Shown here: positions 10,394-19,327 of the stretch, piece after piece
Layout of the letters: every line of letters starts with the position of its first letter
Numbering within the stretch: position 1 is the first letter of the stretch
From: Pantoea sp. AS-PWVM4
Lineage (GTDB): Bacteria; Pseudomonadota; Gammaproteobacteria; Enterobacterales; Enterobacteriaceae
Assembly (NCBI RefSeq): GCF_000468095.1
Contig: NZ_ASZC01000021.1
Coordinates: 1-64,000 of the forward strand
Length of the DNA: 64,000 bases
Direction of reading: 5' to 3'
Translations under genes and position numbers: made by a program
Notes under the pieces: model-generated
The model's database searches: none
What the model was told of the DNA's origin: nothing
The model's input: only the letters and a program-made list of their open reading frames with translations

Positions 10394-13300
10394 TCAGAGT
10401 TTGCTCAGTAGCCGTTGTAATAACGGTCCGATTTGCTCAAACATCTTCGGTGAAATGATATCGACGTGGGCGCAATCCATCGGCCACACCTCCAGCTCGC
10501 CGACATAAGGTGCCCAGGCGCGGCGTGCATCCTGTCCCGGCTGTTGTGTCTGTTCTGCGAGGAACAAGGTTGCGCGGCCACTGAAGCTGGCGCTGCGTGC
10601 CGTTGCCAACAGACGTACTGAACTGGCGTAGTTGGCTTCGATAGTGTCAAACATCGCCTGCATCTCTTCACCCGCCTGATGCCGTTGCGCCGCAATAAAC
10701 TGCTCGCGCTCGCGGTTCACTTCGTCCAGCACTGCCGGGTCCAGCACGTTCTCGCCGCGTTTTTCATCCCAGTTTTGCGTCTCTGGCGGCCAGGTATCAA
10801 GCAGGCCGAGGAACGCTACCTCTTCACCGGCAGCCGCCAGCCGTGCCGCAATCCCCTGAGCCAGCGTGCCGCCAAGTGAATAGCCGAGGAAATAATAAGG
10901 GCCATGCGGCTGTACCTCGCGCAGGGTGCGCAGATGGGTGTCGCACACCTCGTCCAGATGCGTGCTTTGATTCAACGGGCTGGCGGTGTCCGGCGACTGA
11001 ATGCCGATCAACGACCAGCGCGCATCAAGGTAGCGTTGCAGGATGCTGAATTGCCACGCAAAGCCCGAGGCCGGATGGAAACAGAACAAATTCGGCCCAC
11101 TGCCCTGGCGCAACGGCAGCACGGCCTCAAAACCGGCCTGCTGGTGGGATTGCGCATCACTTAACAATGCAGCCAGCTTCTCGACGGTGGAGGCAACCAT
11201 GATCTGTCCGACGGTCACCGGCTGCCGGAGTTCACGGCGCAACTGGGCAGCAAGGCGCATCGCCAGCAGTGAATGACCACCCAGGGCAAAGAAATCATCC
11301 TGGGCGCTGATGCTGTCGCGTGCCAGCAACTGACAAAACGCCGCAGCCAGTTGGCTTTCCAGGCCGGGATGCGGTTCACGCCCGGCGCTGGCGCTGCTCG
11401 CCTGGGGCAGCGGCAGGGCTTTGCGATCCAGTTTGCCGTTGCTGCTGAGCGGGAAAGCCTCCAGTTGGACAATCGCCACTGGCACCATATGGGCGGGCAG
11501 TTGCTGGGCCAGCGCGTTACGCAGGGCCTCACCGTCTACAGCATGATCGGCAATGACATAACCCACCAGTTGGCGGGCATCGCCTTGTGCCGAGGCCCCC
11601 CCCAGCACCACGGCGTGCGTCACCGCTTGCTCAATGCCAGGCTGAGCGCACAACACATGATCGATTTCGTTGAGTTCGATGCGCTGACCACGAATTTTTA
11701 ACTGGTCGTCACTGCGGCCAAGATATTCCACCGCGCCGTTGTCGAGCCAACGCGCCACGTCGCCAGTGCGATACATGCGTTCACCCTTGCCGGCCGGATC
11801 GGCGACGAAGCGGCTGGCGGTGAGATCGGGACGCCCCAGATAACCGTGTGCCAGTTGAATGCCGGTCAGATAGAGATCGCCCGCCACACCCGGCGGCACC
11901 GGTTGCAGGCGCGCATCAAGGATACGCAGGCCGGTGTTCCAGACCGGATAGCCAATCGGCACGCTGGCACCTTCAACCGCCGCCAGTGACTCACCGAACG
12001 CCGGATACCAGCTCACATCCACCGCCGCTTCCGTCGGGCCGTATAAATTGTGCAGCGGTACCTGAGTCAACTGCTCCCACTCGCGGGATAAATCGGTTGG
12101 CAGTGCTTCGCCGCTACAGAACACGCGGCGCAGGCTGGCACAACTGTTAATCGCGGCATCGTCCTGCAATGCGGCGACAAACGCCGCCAGCATCGAAGGC
12201 ACAAAGTGGGTGGTGGTGACCTGATGTTGCGCGAACAACTGTTGCAGGGCTTCCGGGTCGCGATGGGCTTCCGGTGGGGCCATCACCAGTTGGGCACCGA
12301 CCAGCAGCGGCCAGAAGAATTCCCATACCGAAACGTCAAAGCTGCTCGGGGTTTTCTGCAACACCACATCGTCAGCCTGCAACGGATAGTGATTTTGCAT
12401 CCATAGCAGACGGTTAACGATCGCCTCATGACCGACCAGCACCCCTTTGGGACGCCCGGTAGAACCCGAGGTATAGATGATGTAGGCACCGTCCTGCGGT
12501 TGCGGCGCGCTGAGCGGGGCTGGCGCATCCGTGTGATTAAACAGCGCATCGAAATGTAGCTGGCTGACGTCGGAGATGGCGGCAAAACGTGGTGCGAGTG
12601 ACGCTGAGGTGATTAACGTTTGTGGTGTGGCATCTTCCAGCATCAGTTGCAGGCGATCATCAGGGTAGCCGGTATCAAGCGGCAGATAAGCCGCACCGAG
12701 TGTAACGATCGCCTGGAGTGCCAGCGACAACTGCACCGAACGCGGCAGCGCGACGGCAACAATATCGCCCCGTGCGACACCGGCGGCGCTTAGCTGTTGT
12801 GCCAGCGCAAATACCTGCTGCTGCATCTGACAGTAGCTGAGTTGATGCTGTGCATCGGCCAGCGCTGGCGCATCCGGGGTGCGGGTTACCTGCTGAGCCA
12901 ACAGCGATGCCAGAGTCTCGGCAGGTACCGGGTGAGGGGTATGGTTAATATCCGCCAGCCAGTGATGTTCTGCTGCGGTCAACAGATCCAACTCGCCGCA
13001 CGGGCGCTGCGGTTCCGCGGCCAACTGGGTCAGCAACAGCGCAAAACGGCTGGCGTGGCGTTGCAGCGTCGCCAGATTGTAGCGTTCCGCATTCGCCAGC
13101 AACTCCAGCGTCAGCTCACCCTGTTCACTGATATAGATGGCGATTTCCAGATCGCGTACCGGACCAGAAGCCAGTTGATGGGTGATGCCCTCCACACCGG
13201 CGAAATCCAGCTGATAATCAAACATCTTCAGGTTGATCACCGGACCGTAGATCGGATCGCCATCGCCAAGGCGTCCCAGATCGCGTTGCACCTGTTCAGC

Positions 13301-14311
13301 GTCATAGCGCTGGTGGCGGCGCATTTTCTTCACTTCACCCGCCAGTTGCGTTGCCAGTGCGGCCAGTGGCTGTGACGGGTCGTAATGGATCGCCATCGGT
13401 AACACGTTAATCACCGGCCCGGTGGCGCATAGCGCGGCCGAACCGATACGCCGCATAAAGATGAAACCTGCGGAAAAATCGTTTTGCCCGCTGAGGCGCG
13501 CCAACCATAAGCCAACCAGCGCGAAGGCGAGATCGGCGGCGCTGTGCTGCGGATGTTGGCTGACCAGCGTCTGGAAGGTGGCGTGATCCATCGTCAGGCT
13601 ATGGCGCAGCAGTTGGGTGCTGGCGCTTTGTCCGGCCAGCGGTTGCGCCGCCAGTGAGGCAGGGGCGGGCAGGGACGCCCCTTTTTCACGCCAGAACTGG
13701 CGATCACGTTCAAAGGAGGAGGATTGCTGATAACGCTGATACTCCTCGACCACTTCGCTAAAGGGGATAAACGGCGTGGGTTCTGGCTCCTGCTGGCGCG
13801 CCCAGGCGCTGTACAGGTTGGCGATGCGCCGCGTCAGGGCGGTAAAACTGAAGCCATCCACCACCAGGTGGTGATAACGCTGATACCAGAACCAATGCTG
13901 CTCGCCGAGGCGATACAGGCAATGATGATATAAGGGGGAACCGCTCAGCACGCGCAGATCGCCATTCATATCGTCACGCATCAGCGCGCGGGCTTTGTCT
14001 GCCGGATTCTCGTCGGAGCGCAGGTCAACCACTTGCGGTGCGGTGAAATGCTGGACCTGCGGCCATTGCAGCGCTTCGCCGTCTACCTCGCCAAACGCCA
14101 TGTTCAGCGTATCGGCCTCCTGCATCCCAGCGATGATCGCTTTGCTCAGCAACTCACTATCAATATCGCCCTGCAATTCAATAAAGTGCGCGACCGCATA
14201 GGCGTTGTGATGGGGCGACAGCTGATCGGCAATCCAGATGCCGGGCTGTGCTGCCACCAGCGGCAGGGTTTGTTGTTCGGTATGGGGTCGATTCATCAGG
14301 GATTCAGACAT
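10394..14311 (-). CDS. entF: EntF, enterobactin synthase serine-activating NRPS module
   Basis: 1305 aa (E. coli 1293). Multidomain synthetase that activates L-serine, condenses it with DHB from EntB and cyclises three DHB-Ser units. Domain order: condensation (about 1-440, active-site HHLVVDG near 147); adenylation (about 455-960, YTSGSTGRPKG near 610 and NLYGPTEAAVDV); peptidyl carrier (about 975-1045, GGHSLLAMRL with the pantetheine Ser near 1012); thioesterase (about 1060-1305, GYSLGGTLAQG with the nucleophile Ser near 1143). The start at 14311 follows CGGAGCGACA. It overlaps ybdZ by 8 bp. All domains look intact. Confidence 0.97.
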   Translation of the reverse strand: MSESLMNRPHTEQQTLPLVAAQPGIWIADQLSPHHNAYAVAHFIELQGDIDSELLSKAIIAGMQEADTLNMAFGEVDGEALQWPQVQHFTAPQVVDLRSDENPADKARALMRDDMNGDLRVLSGSPLYHHCLYRLGEQHWFWYQRYHHLVVDGFSFTALTRRIANLYSAWARQQEPEPTPFIPFSEVVEEYQRYQQSSSFERDRQFWREKGASLPAPASLAAQPLAGQSASTQLLRHSLTMDHATFQTLVSQHPQHSAADLAFALVGLWLARLSGQNDFSAGFIFMRRIGSAALCATGPVINVLPMAIHYDPSQPLAALATQLAGEVKKMRRHQRYDAEQVQRDLGRLGDGDPIYGPVINLKMFDYQLDFAGVEGITHQLASGPVRDLEIAIYISEQGELTLELLANAERYNLATLQRHASRFALLLTQLAAEPQRPCGELDLLTAAEHHWLADINHTPHPVPAETLASLLAQQVTRTPDAPALADAQHQLSYCQMQQQVFALAQQLSAAGVARGDIVAVALPRSVQLSLALQAIVTLGAAYLPLDTGYPDDRLQLMLEDATPQTLITSASLAPRFAAISDVSQLHFDALFNHTDAPAPLSAPQPQDGAYIIYTSGSTGRPKGVLVGHEAIVNRLLWMQNHYPLQADDVVLQKTPSSFDVSVWEFFWPLLVGAQLVMAPPEAHRDPEALQQLFAQHQVTTTHFVPSMLAAFVAALQDDAAINSCASLRRVFCSGEALPTDLSREWEQLTQVPLHNLYGPTEAAVDVSWYPAFGESLAAVEGASVPIGYPVWNTGLRILDARLQPVPPGVAGDLYLTGIQLAHGYLGRPDLTASRFVADPAGKGERMYRTGDVARWLDNGAVEYLGRSDDQLKIRGQRIELNEIDHVLCAQPGIEQAVTHAVVLGGASAQGDARQLVGYVIADHAVDGEALRNALAQQLPAHMVPVAIVQLEAFPLSSNGKLDRKALPLPQASSASAGREPHPGLESQLAAAFCQLLARDSISAQDDFFALGGHSLLAMRLAAQLRRELRQPVTVGQIMVASTVEKLAALLSDAQSHQQAGFEAVLPLRQGSGPNLFCFHPASGFAWQFSILQRYLDARWSLIGIQSPDTASPLNQSTHLDEVCDTHLRTLREVQPHGPYYFLGYSLGGTLAQGIAARLAAAGEEVAFLGLLDTWPPETQNWDEKRGENVLDPAVLDEVNREREQFIAAQRHQAGEEMQAMFDTIEANYASSVRLLATARSASFSGRATLFLAEQTQQPGQDARRAWAPYVGELEVWPMDCAHVDIISPKMFEQIGPLLQRLLSKL

Positions 14312-14525
14312 TGTCGCTCCGGTTGGTGTCCTGCGTCACTGGGCGGATATTCCCCCAGTTCTGTTCCAGCCAGTTGAGGCAATCAGGCTGTGGCTGCGGG
14401 CCATACACGGCGAGCCAGCCAGCGGGGAGGGCGCTGAACGCGGGCCATAAACTGTATTGTTGCTGCGGATTGCGCAGCACCAGACAATCCTGTTGCGGAT
14501 CGTCGAAGGGATTGCGATGTTCCAT
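14304..14525 (-). CDS. ybdZ: YbdZ, MbtH-like protein partner of EntF
   Basis: 73-residue MbtH-family protein. These small proteins bind NRPS adenylation domains and are needed for their activity or solubility. The conserved pattern is visible: FDDP, the SLWP motif (QQQYSLWPAF), PAGW, and a C-terminal CLNWLEQNWGNIRP. The ATG at 14525 follows CAGGAGCCGAC, an ideal ribosome site; a longer reading from 14573 has none. The gene sits between fes and entF and overlaps the entF start by 8 bp, indicating coupled translation with its partner. Confidence 0.93.
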   Translation of the reverse strand: MEHRNPFDDPQQDCLVLRNPQQQYSLWPAFSALPAGWLAVYGPQPQPDCLNWLEQNWGNIRPVTQDTNRSDNV

Positions 14526-14554
14526 GTCGGCTCCTGAGTCCGGGCGAGATGAAT

Positions 14555-15766
14555 TTATGTCGGGGTGCGCCACAACGCCTGTAAACCATCAAGCAGGCCA
14601 CCACGCCAGCACAGCGCGTCATGTCCCCCTTCTACTGGCTGGTAGTGCACCTGATAGCCGGAGGCCTGCAACTTCTGTTGTAGTTGCTGATTTGCCTGCA
14701 AAATCAGTCCTTCACGTTTACCCGCTTCCAGCCAGAAACGCAGCGGCTGGCGCGGTGCCAGACCTTGATCCAATTGCTGCAACAGCCAGCCATGCGGATT
14801 ACCACGCTCCGGCCACCAGAAGGAGCCCGATAAACTGATGGCGTTGCCAAACTGCTGCGGCCAGTGCAGCGCCGCAAACACTGATGCCAGACCGCCAAAG
14901 CTCTGCCCGGCGACCACGGTACTGGTAGCCTGCGGTTGGTACGGTGCCCACTGCGCGACCTGGGGAAGTAATTCTTCCTGCAAGGCTTGCCAGAATTGCG
15001 GGTTACACGGCAACTCACGGCTGCGGTGCTCACGATCAATGATGTCGATAAACAGATAGACGGCAGCAGGCAGTGCGCCTTCATCGGTAAGTTGTTGCAG
15101 CGGTCCGGCAATCGGCATGCTGTTGGCCCAGAACTGACCGTCGAGCAAAATTGCCAGTGGCCGTGACGCGGGTTGGGCCTCGCCGGTGCAATAGATCCAC
15201 ACCCGGCGACTGTTGCCGAGTAAGTGGCTGTCCCAGCGATATTCTTGCAAAGGGATTGCAGGGGCGTGGCCTTCATCTATCGCACGCCATAGCTGCTGAT
15301 TGGGTGCCAGCGGCAGATGCAATGGGGATACCCCCATGCCGCGTCCACCAGACCAGCCTCGCAGGGCATTGAGCGGATCCGCCTGGGCGGTCGGGAATTT
15401 GTCACGCCACCAGTTGCGCAGCCTGTACATATCGACATCGCCGGAAAAATCCGTCGCCTGCTCATCCGGCATCAGGCAGTAGCTGCCACGCCAGTTGGCT
15501 GGCAGGGTGGTTTGCCAGTACCAGACATCGGTATTGGCTACTCGCATCAGGGATTGTGGGGCGCGGCGCTGGTGGTGATCGGTCACACCGGTGATGTTAA
15601 TCCATACCCGCTGGATAGGTGACTGCGTCTCGTTGCCCTGCGGATCGCGCCAGAGGAAAGTGACCTGGCACTCGCCGTTCACTTCGCCTTCCACACGCGG
15701 GATACCTTTACGTTGTTGCTCCTGCCACCAGGCTTCACTGCCGGTCAGATCATTTAGCCAGGTCAT
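14555..15766 (-). CDS. fes: Fes, ferric-enterobactin esterase
   Basis: 403-residue alpha/beta-hydrolase of the enterochelin esterase family. It cleaves the trilactone of ferric enterobactin in the cytoplasm to release iron. An N-terminal Fes domain includes RVWINITGVTDHHQ; the nucleophile motif GQSFGGL is near residue 287 and the catalytic His lies in GGHDALCWR near 381. The ATG at 15766 (MTWLNDLTGSEAWW) aligns with the shorter E. coli Fes start (MTALKVGSESWW). An in-frame GTG at 15805 would add 13 residues and is the alternative. Neither start has a strong ribosome site. It is first of fes-ybdZ-entF, divergent from fepA. Confidence 0.92.
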   Translation of the reverse strand: MTWLNDLTGSEAWWQEQQRKGIPRVEGEVNGECQVTFLWRDPQGNETQSPIQRVWINITGVTDHHQRRAPQSLMRVANTDVWYWQTTLPANWRGSYCLMPDEQATDFSGDVDMYRLRNWWRDKFPTAQADPLNALRGWSGGRGMGVSPLHLPLAPNQQLWRAIDEGHAPAIPLQEYRWDSHLLGNSRRVWIYCTGEAQPASRPLAILLDGQFWANSMPIAGPLQQLTDEGALPAAVYLFIDIIDREHRSRELPCNPQFWQALQEELLPQVAQWAPYQPQATSTVVAGQSFGGLASVFAALHWPQQFGNAISLSGSFWWPERGNPHGWLLQQLDQGLAPRQPLRFWLEAGKREGLILQANQQLQQKLQASGYQVHYQPVEGGHDALCWRGGLLDGLQALWRTPT

Positions 15767-15821
15767 AGGTGCTGCCAGTCGCCATTTACTCAAGGATTCT
15801 TTCACAAAGGTTATAAATAAT

Positions 15822-15840
15822 ACTATTGATAATTATTTGC
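15822..15840 (+). promoter_or_regulatory. Fur box, fes-fepA divergent promoter region
   Basis: ACTATTGATAATTATTTGC matches the Fur consensus at 13 of 19 positions, including the central TGATAAT. It is the only AT-rich operator-like stretch between fes and fepA, and this arrangement is known to be Fur-controlled in E. coli. Confidence 0.7.
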
Positions 15841-16019
15841 ATTTGCAATAGGGTGTTTCCGCTCATAAATGAGCACGCTCGTTCCGCCTGTCAACTTTCC
15901 CATTAAGGAAAGGATGCGCAACGGATAGCACTGCCAGGCTTGGAACGGGGTTTTGATAAGGACTGTGACCTTCTCACCGGCTCGCCAGCCACCTTTGCTG
16001 GCAATCCAGGAACGAAAAA

Positions 16020-18272
16020 ATGACAAAATATTCGCGTTTATCATTAGCCATTCTGATTGAACTGGGCCTACTTTCCAGCAGCGCCTGGGCAGCAGATACC
16101 TCCAGTAGTACGACTACCAGCACAGACGCCAGTTCACACGATGGCGGCACCATGATGGTGACCGCCGAGCAACAGACGCTACAGGCTCCCGGTGTTTCCA
16201 CCATCACCGCTGATGAAATCAAAAAGCATCCGCCAGCCCGTGACGTCTCTGAAATCATTCGAACCATGCCGGGTGTTAACCTGACCGGTAACTCCACCAG
16301 CGGCCAGCGTGGCAACAATCGCCAGATCGATATTCGTGGCATGGGGCCAGAAAACACCCTGATTATGGTTGATGGTATGCCGATCACCAGCCGTAACTCG
16401 GTGCGACTCGGCTGGCGTGGCGAGCGTGACACCCGTGGCGATACCAACTGGGTGCCACCCGAGTTGATCGACCATATCGACGTGATCCGTGGACCGGCAG
16501 CGGTGCGCTACGGTAACGGCGCGGCGGGCGGTGTGGTGAACATCATCACCAAAAAATACACCGATCAGCAGTGGCACGGTTCCTGGAATACCTATTTCAA
16601 CGTACCGCAGCATAAAGATGAAGGCGCAACCAAACGCACCAACTTCAGTCTGCAAGGCCCGCTGGGCGATGATTTCAACTTCCGTTTATATGGCGGTTTA
16701 GCCAAAACTCAGGCTGATGCTTACGATATCAACGAAGGCCATGCGGCAGATCGTACCGGGACTTACGCGGGCAGCTATCCGGCGGGACGCGAAGGTTCAG
16801 TCAATAAAGATATCAATGCCTTATTAAGCTGGGCGTTTGCGCCGATGCAGACCCTGGAACTTCAGGCGGGTTATAGCCGTCAGGGCAACCTGTATGCCGG
16901 TGATACCCAGAACACTAACACCAGCACGCTGGTGAAAAGCCTGTACGGTGACGAAACTAACCGCCTGTATCGTCAGAACGTCTCGCTGAAGTGGACCGGT
17001 GCCTGGGATAATGGCGTCAGCACCAATACCTGGGGACGCTACGAGAAAACCCGTAATACCCGCATTAATGAAGGCCTGGCAGGCGGCACCGAGGGGATCT
17101 TCTCCAACAGTGGTTTTAACACCATTCAGTTGGATGACATCATGCTGCACAGTGAAATCAGCATCCCGTTTGAATGGTTGATCAACCAGACGGCGACCCT
17201 GGGCACTGAATGGAACCAGCAGCGTATGAAGGATCCGTCTTCAACCACGCAGGCGGCCAACTACGGTAGCGTGCCGGGTATCTCCAATACCGGGCGTAGT
17301 CCTTACTCACAGGCTGAAATCTTCTCGTTGTTTGCTGAAGATAATATGGAAGTCACGGACAGCACCATGCTGACCCCAAGCCTGCGTTTCGACCATCATT
17401 CGATTGTTGGCAACAACTGGAGCCCATCACTGAACCTGTCGCAAGGTCTGGGTGATGATTTCACGTTGAAGATGGGTATTGGCCGTGCTTATAAGGCACC
17501 AAGCCTGTATCAGACCAACCCGAACTATCTGTTGTACAGCAACGGTCAGGGTTGTGCTGACGCCTCCAGCGCCTGTTATCTGCAAGGTAACAAAGACCTG
17601 AAAGCGGAAAACAGCATCAACAAAGAGATTGGTCTGGAGTGGAAACACGAGGGTTATCAGGCCGGTTTGACCTGGTTCCGTAACGATTATCGCAACAAAA
17701 TTGAAGCGGGTATGGTGTCAACCGGTACCGCTTCCAACGGCACCACTAACATCTACAAATGGGAGAACGTGCCAAAAGCGGTGGTTGAAGGGCTGGAAGG
17801 AACGGTTAACATTCCTTTCTCCGATACGGTGACCTGGAATAACAACTTCACCTACATGTTGCAGAGTAAGAACAAAACTACGGGCGACCGTTTGTCGATT
17901 ATTCCGCAATATACCCTGAACTCGACACTGAGTTGGCAGGCAATGGAAGATCTGTCACTGCAAACCACCTTTACCTGGTATGGTAAGCAGGTGCCGAAGA
18001 AGTATGACTATCATGGCGATCCGGTTACCGGCAGCGCCACCGATCAGGTTAGCCCTTACTCCATCCTCGGCATGAGCGGTACTTATGATGTGAACAAGTA
18101 CGTCAGCGTGACGGTAGGTATCGACAACCTGTTTGACAAGCGCCACTGGCGTCAGGGTAATGCCCAGACTACCGGTAACTCAACTACCGGCGCTTACCTC
18201 TACGGTGCGGGTGCCAATACCTACAACGATTCAGGCCGTACTTACTACATGAGCCTCAACACCCAGTTCTAA
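16020..18272 (+). CDS. fepA: FepA, TonB-dependent ferric-enterobactin receptor
   Basis: 750 aa (E. coli 746). Outer-membrane 22-stranded barrel with N-terminal plug. The signal peptide ends near residue 25 (SSAWA before ADTSS). A Ser/Thr-rich stretch of about 17 residues follows, then the TonB-box-like GTMMVTAEQ. The plug includes IIRTMPGVNLTGN, IDIRGMGPENTLIMVDG and RGPAAVRYGNGAAGGVVNI. The protein ends in SLNTQF, with the terminal Phe needed for barrel insertion. AGGAACGAAAAA precedes the ATG. Its stop overlaps the convergent basS stop by 4 bp, so the spot where E. coli carries entD is absent. Confidence 0.97.
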   Translation: MTKYSRLSLAILIELGLLSSSAWAADTSSSTTTSTDASSHDGGTMMVTAEQQTLQAPGVSTITADEIKKHPPARDVSEIIRTMPGVNLTGNSTSGQRGNNRQIDIRGMGPENTLIMVDGMPITSRNSVRLGWRGERDTRGDTNWVPPELIDHIDVIRGPAAVRYGNGAAGGVVNIITKKYTDQQWHGSWNTYFNVPQHKDEGATKRTNFSLQGPLGDDFNFRLYGGLAKTQADAYDINEGHAADRTGTYAGSYPAGREGSVNKDINALLSWAFAPMQTLELQAGYSRQGNLYAGDTQNTNTSTLVKSLYGDETNRLYRQNVSLKWTGAWDNGVSTNTWGRYEKTRNTRINEGLAGGTEGIFSNSGFNTIQLDDIMLHSEISIPFEWLINQTATLGTEWNQQRMKDPSSTTQAANYGSVPGISNTGRSPYSQAEIFSLFAEDNMEVTDSTMLTPSLRFDHHSIVGNNWSPSLNLSQGLGDDFTLKMGIGRAYKAPSLYQTNPNYLLYSNGQGCADASSACYLQGNKDLKAENSINKEIGLEWKHEGYQAGLTWFRNDYRNKIEAGMVSTGTASNGTTNIYKWENVPKAVVEGLEGTVNIPFSDTVTWNNNFTYMLQSKNKTTGDRLSIIPQYTLNSTLSWQAMEDLSLQTTFTWYGKQVPKKYDYHGDPVTGSATDQVSPYSILGMSGTYDVNKYVSVTVGIDNLFDKRHWRQGNAQTTGNSTTGAYLYGAGANTYNDSGRTYYMSLNTQF

Positions 18273-19327
18273 TTCAGCAACTGAGGCAAATGGCAGCGGG
18301 CAATCAGTCCGCTGCCATCTTTACGGTTCAGTAACTCCAGACGACCACGATGCATCTGCACGATGCGCAGCACGATATTCAAGCCCAGCCCACTGCCGCC
18401 GTAACGTTGATCGCGCCGCCGAAAGGCTTTGGTTAACTCCTCTGCCGCGCTGGCTTCGATGCCTGGTCCCTGATCCCAGACTTCAACAATCACTTGTTGT
18501 TGTTCCTGACGTAACACCACCTTCACTTCACTCCCTTCTGGGCTGTAGCGCGAGGCGTTTTCCAGCAGATTGCGCAGCATCAGGCGCAGCAATACCGCTT
18601 CGCCCTGCTGCGCTACGTCGGCACCCTGCGGCCAGTGCAGCTGCTGCTGGCGTTGCTGATAAAGTTCGGCCATCTCGGGCTGGAGCGGTTGCATGATGTC
18701 TTGCTGCCAGTGCAGCTGTTGATAATGACCACTGGCCAATGCCTGACCGGCGCGTGACAGCATCAACAACTGTTCGACGGTGTGCATCAGTTGGTCAATA
18801 CGCGCCACCAACATTTCGCTCTGCGGTACATTCTGTTGTTGCAGTAATTCCAGATGCAGACGTAACCCCGCTAACGGTGTACGCAACTCATGGGCGGCAT
18901 CGGCGGTGAATAAGCGCTCCTGCTGAATGGTATGGTCAAGGCGTGACAACAGCTGATTAATGGAGGTGGTCACCGCCACGATCTCTTCCATCTCAGAGTA
19001 GATCGGCAAGGGGGACAGGTTATCGGCAGAGCGATGTGCCAGGCTGTTTTGCAGTGACTTCAGTGGGCGGATAATCCAGTTGATTGCCCAGAAGGAGAAC
19101 AGCAGCGTCAGGCACACCATCACCAGCGAAGGCAGCAGTAACGAGGCTATCGCTTCACGGATTTCATTTTCAACGTGTTCATTGCGCGCTTTGGCGGACA
19201 GGGTTTCACTCACCAGAAAGCCAATCTGCTCCCGGCTTTCGTGCCACAGCCACACGGCGCTCATGATCTGGCAGGTGAGCAGAATCAGCGCCAGCATAAT
19301 CAGTAACCGCTGACGCATGCTGTTCAT
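18269..19327 (-). CDS. basS: BasS/PmrB-type sensor histidine kinase
   Basis: 352-residue inner-membrane histidine kinase. Two membrane segments (about 8-28 and 61-82) frame a short periplasmic loop of about 32 residues containing two ExxE motifs (EHVE at 50-53 and EIRE at 55-58). In Salmonella PmrB such motifs sense ferric iron. HAMP-like linker, then the H-box AAHELRTPLAGL with His146, N-box NLLENASRYS and G-box GSGLGLNIV. It overlaps basR as ATGA at 19324-19327. It is expected to control lipid A modification and polymyxin resistance (family knowledge). It converges on fepA with a 4-bp overlap. Confidence 0.88.
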   Translation of the reverse strand: MNSMRQRLLIMLALILLTCQIMSAVWLWHESREQIGFLVSETLSAKARNEHVENEIREAIASLLLPSLVMVCLTLLFSFWAINWIIRPLKSLQNSLAHRSADNLSPLPIYSEMEEIVAVTTSINQLLSRLDHTIQQERLFTADAAHELRTPLAGLRLHLELLQQQNVPQSEMLVARIDQLMHTVEQLLMLSRAGQALASGHYQQLHWQQDIMQPLQPEMAELYQQRQQQLHWPQGADVAQQGEAVLLRLMLRNLLENASRYSPEGSEVKVVLRQEQQQVIVEVWDQGPGIEASAAEELTKAFRRRDQRYGGSGLGLNIVLRIVQMHRGRLELLNRKDGSGLIARCHLPQLLN

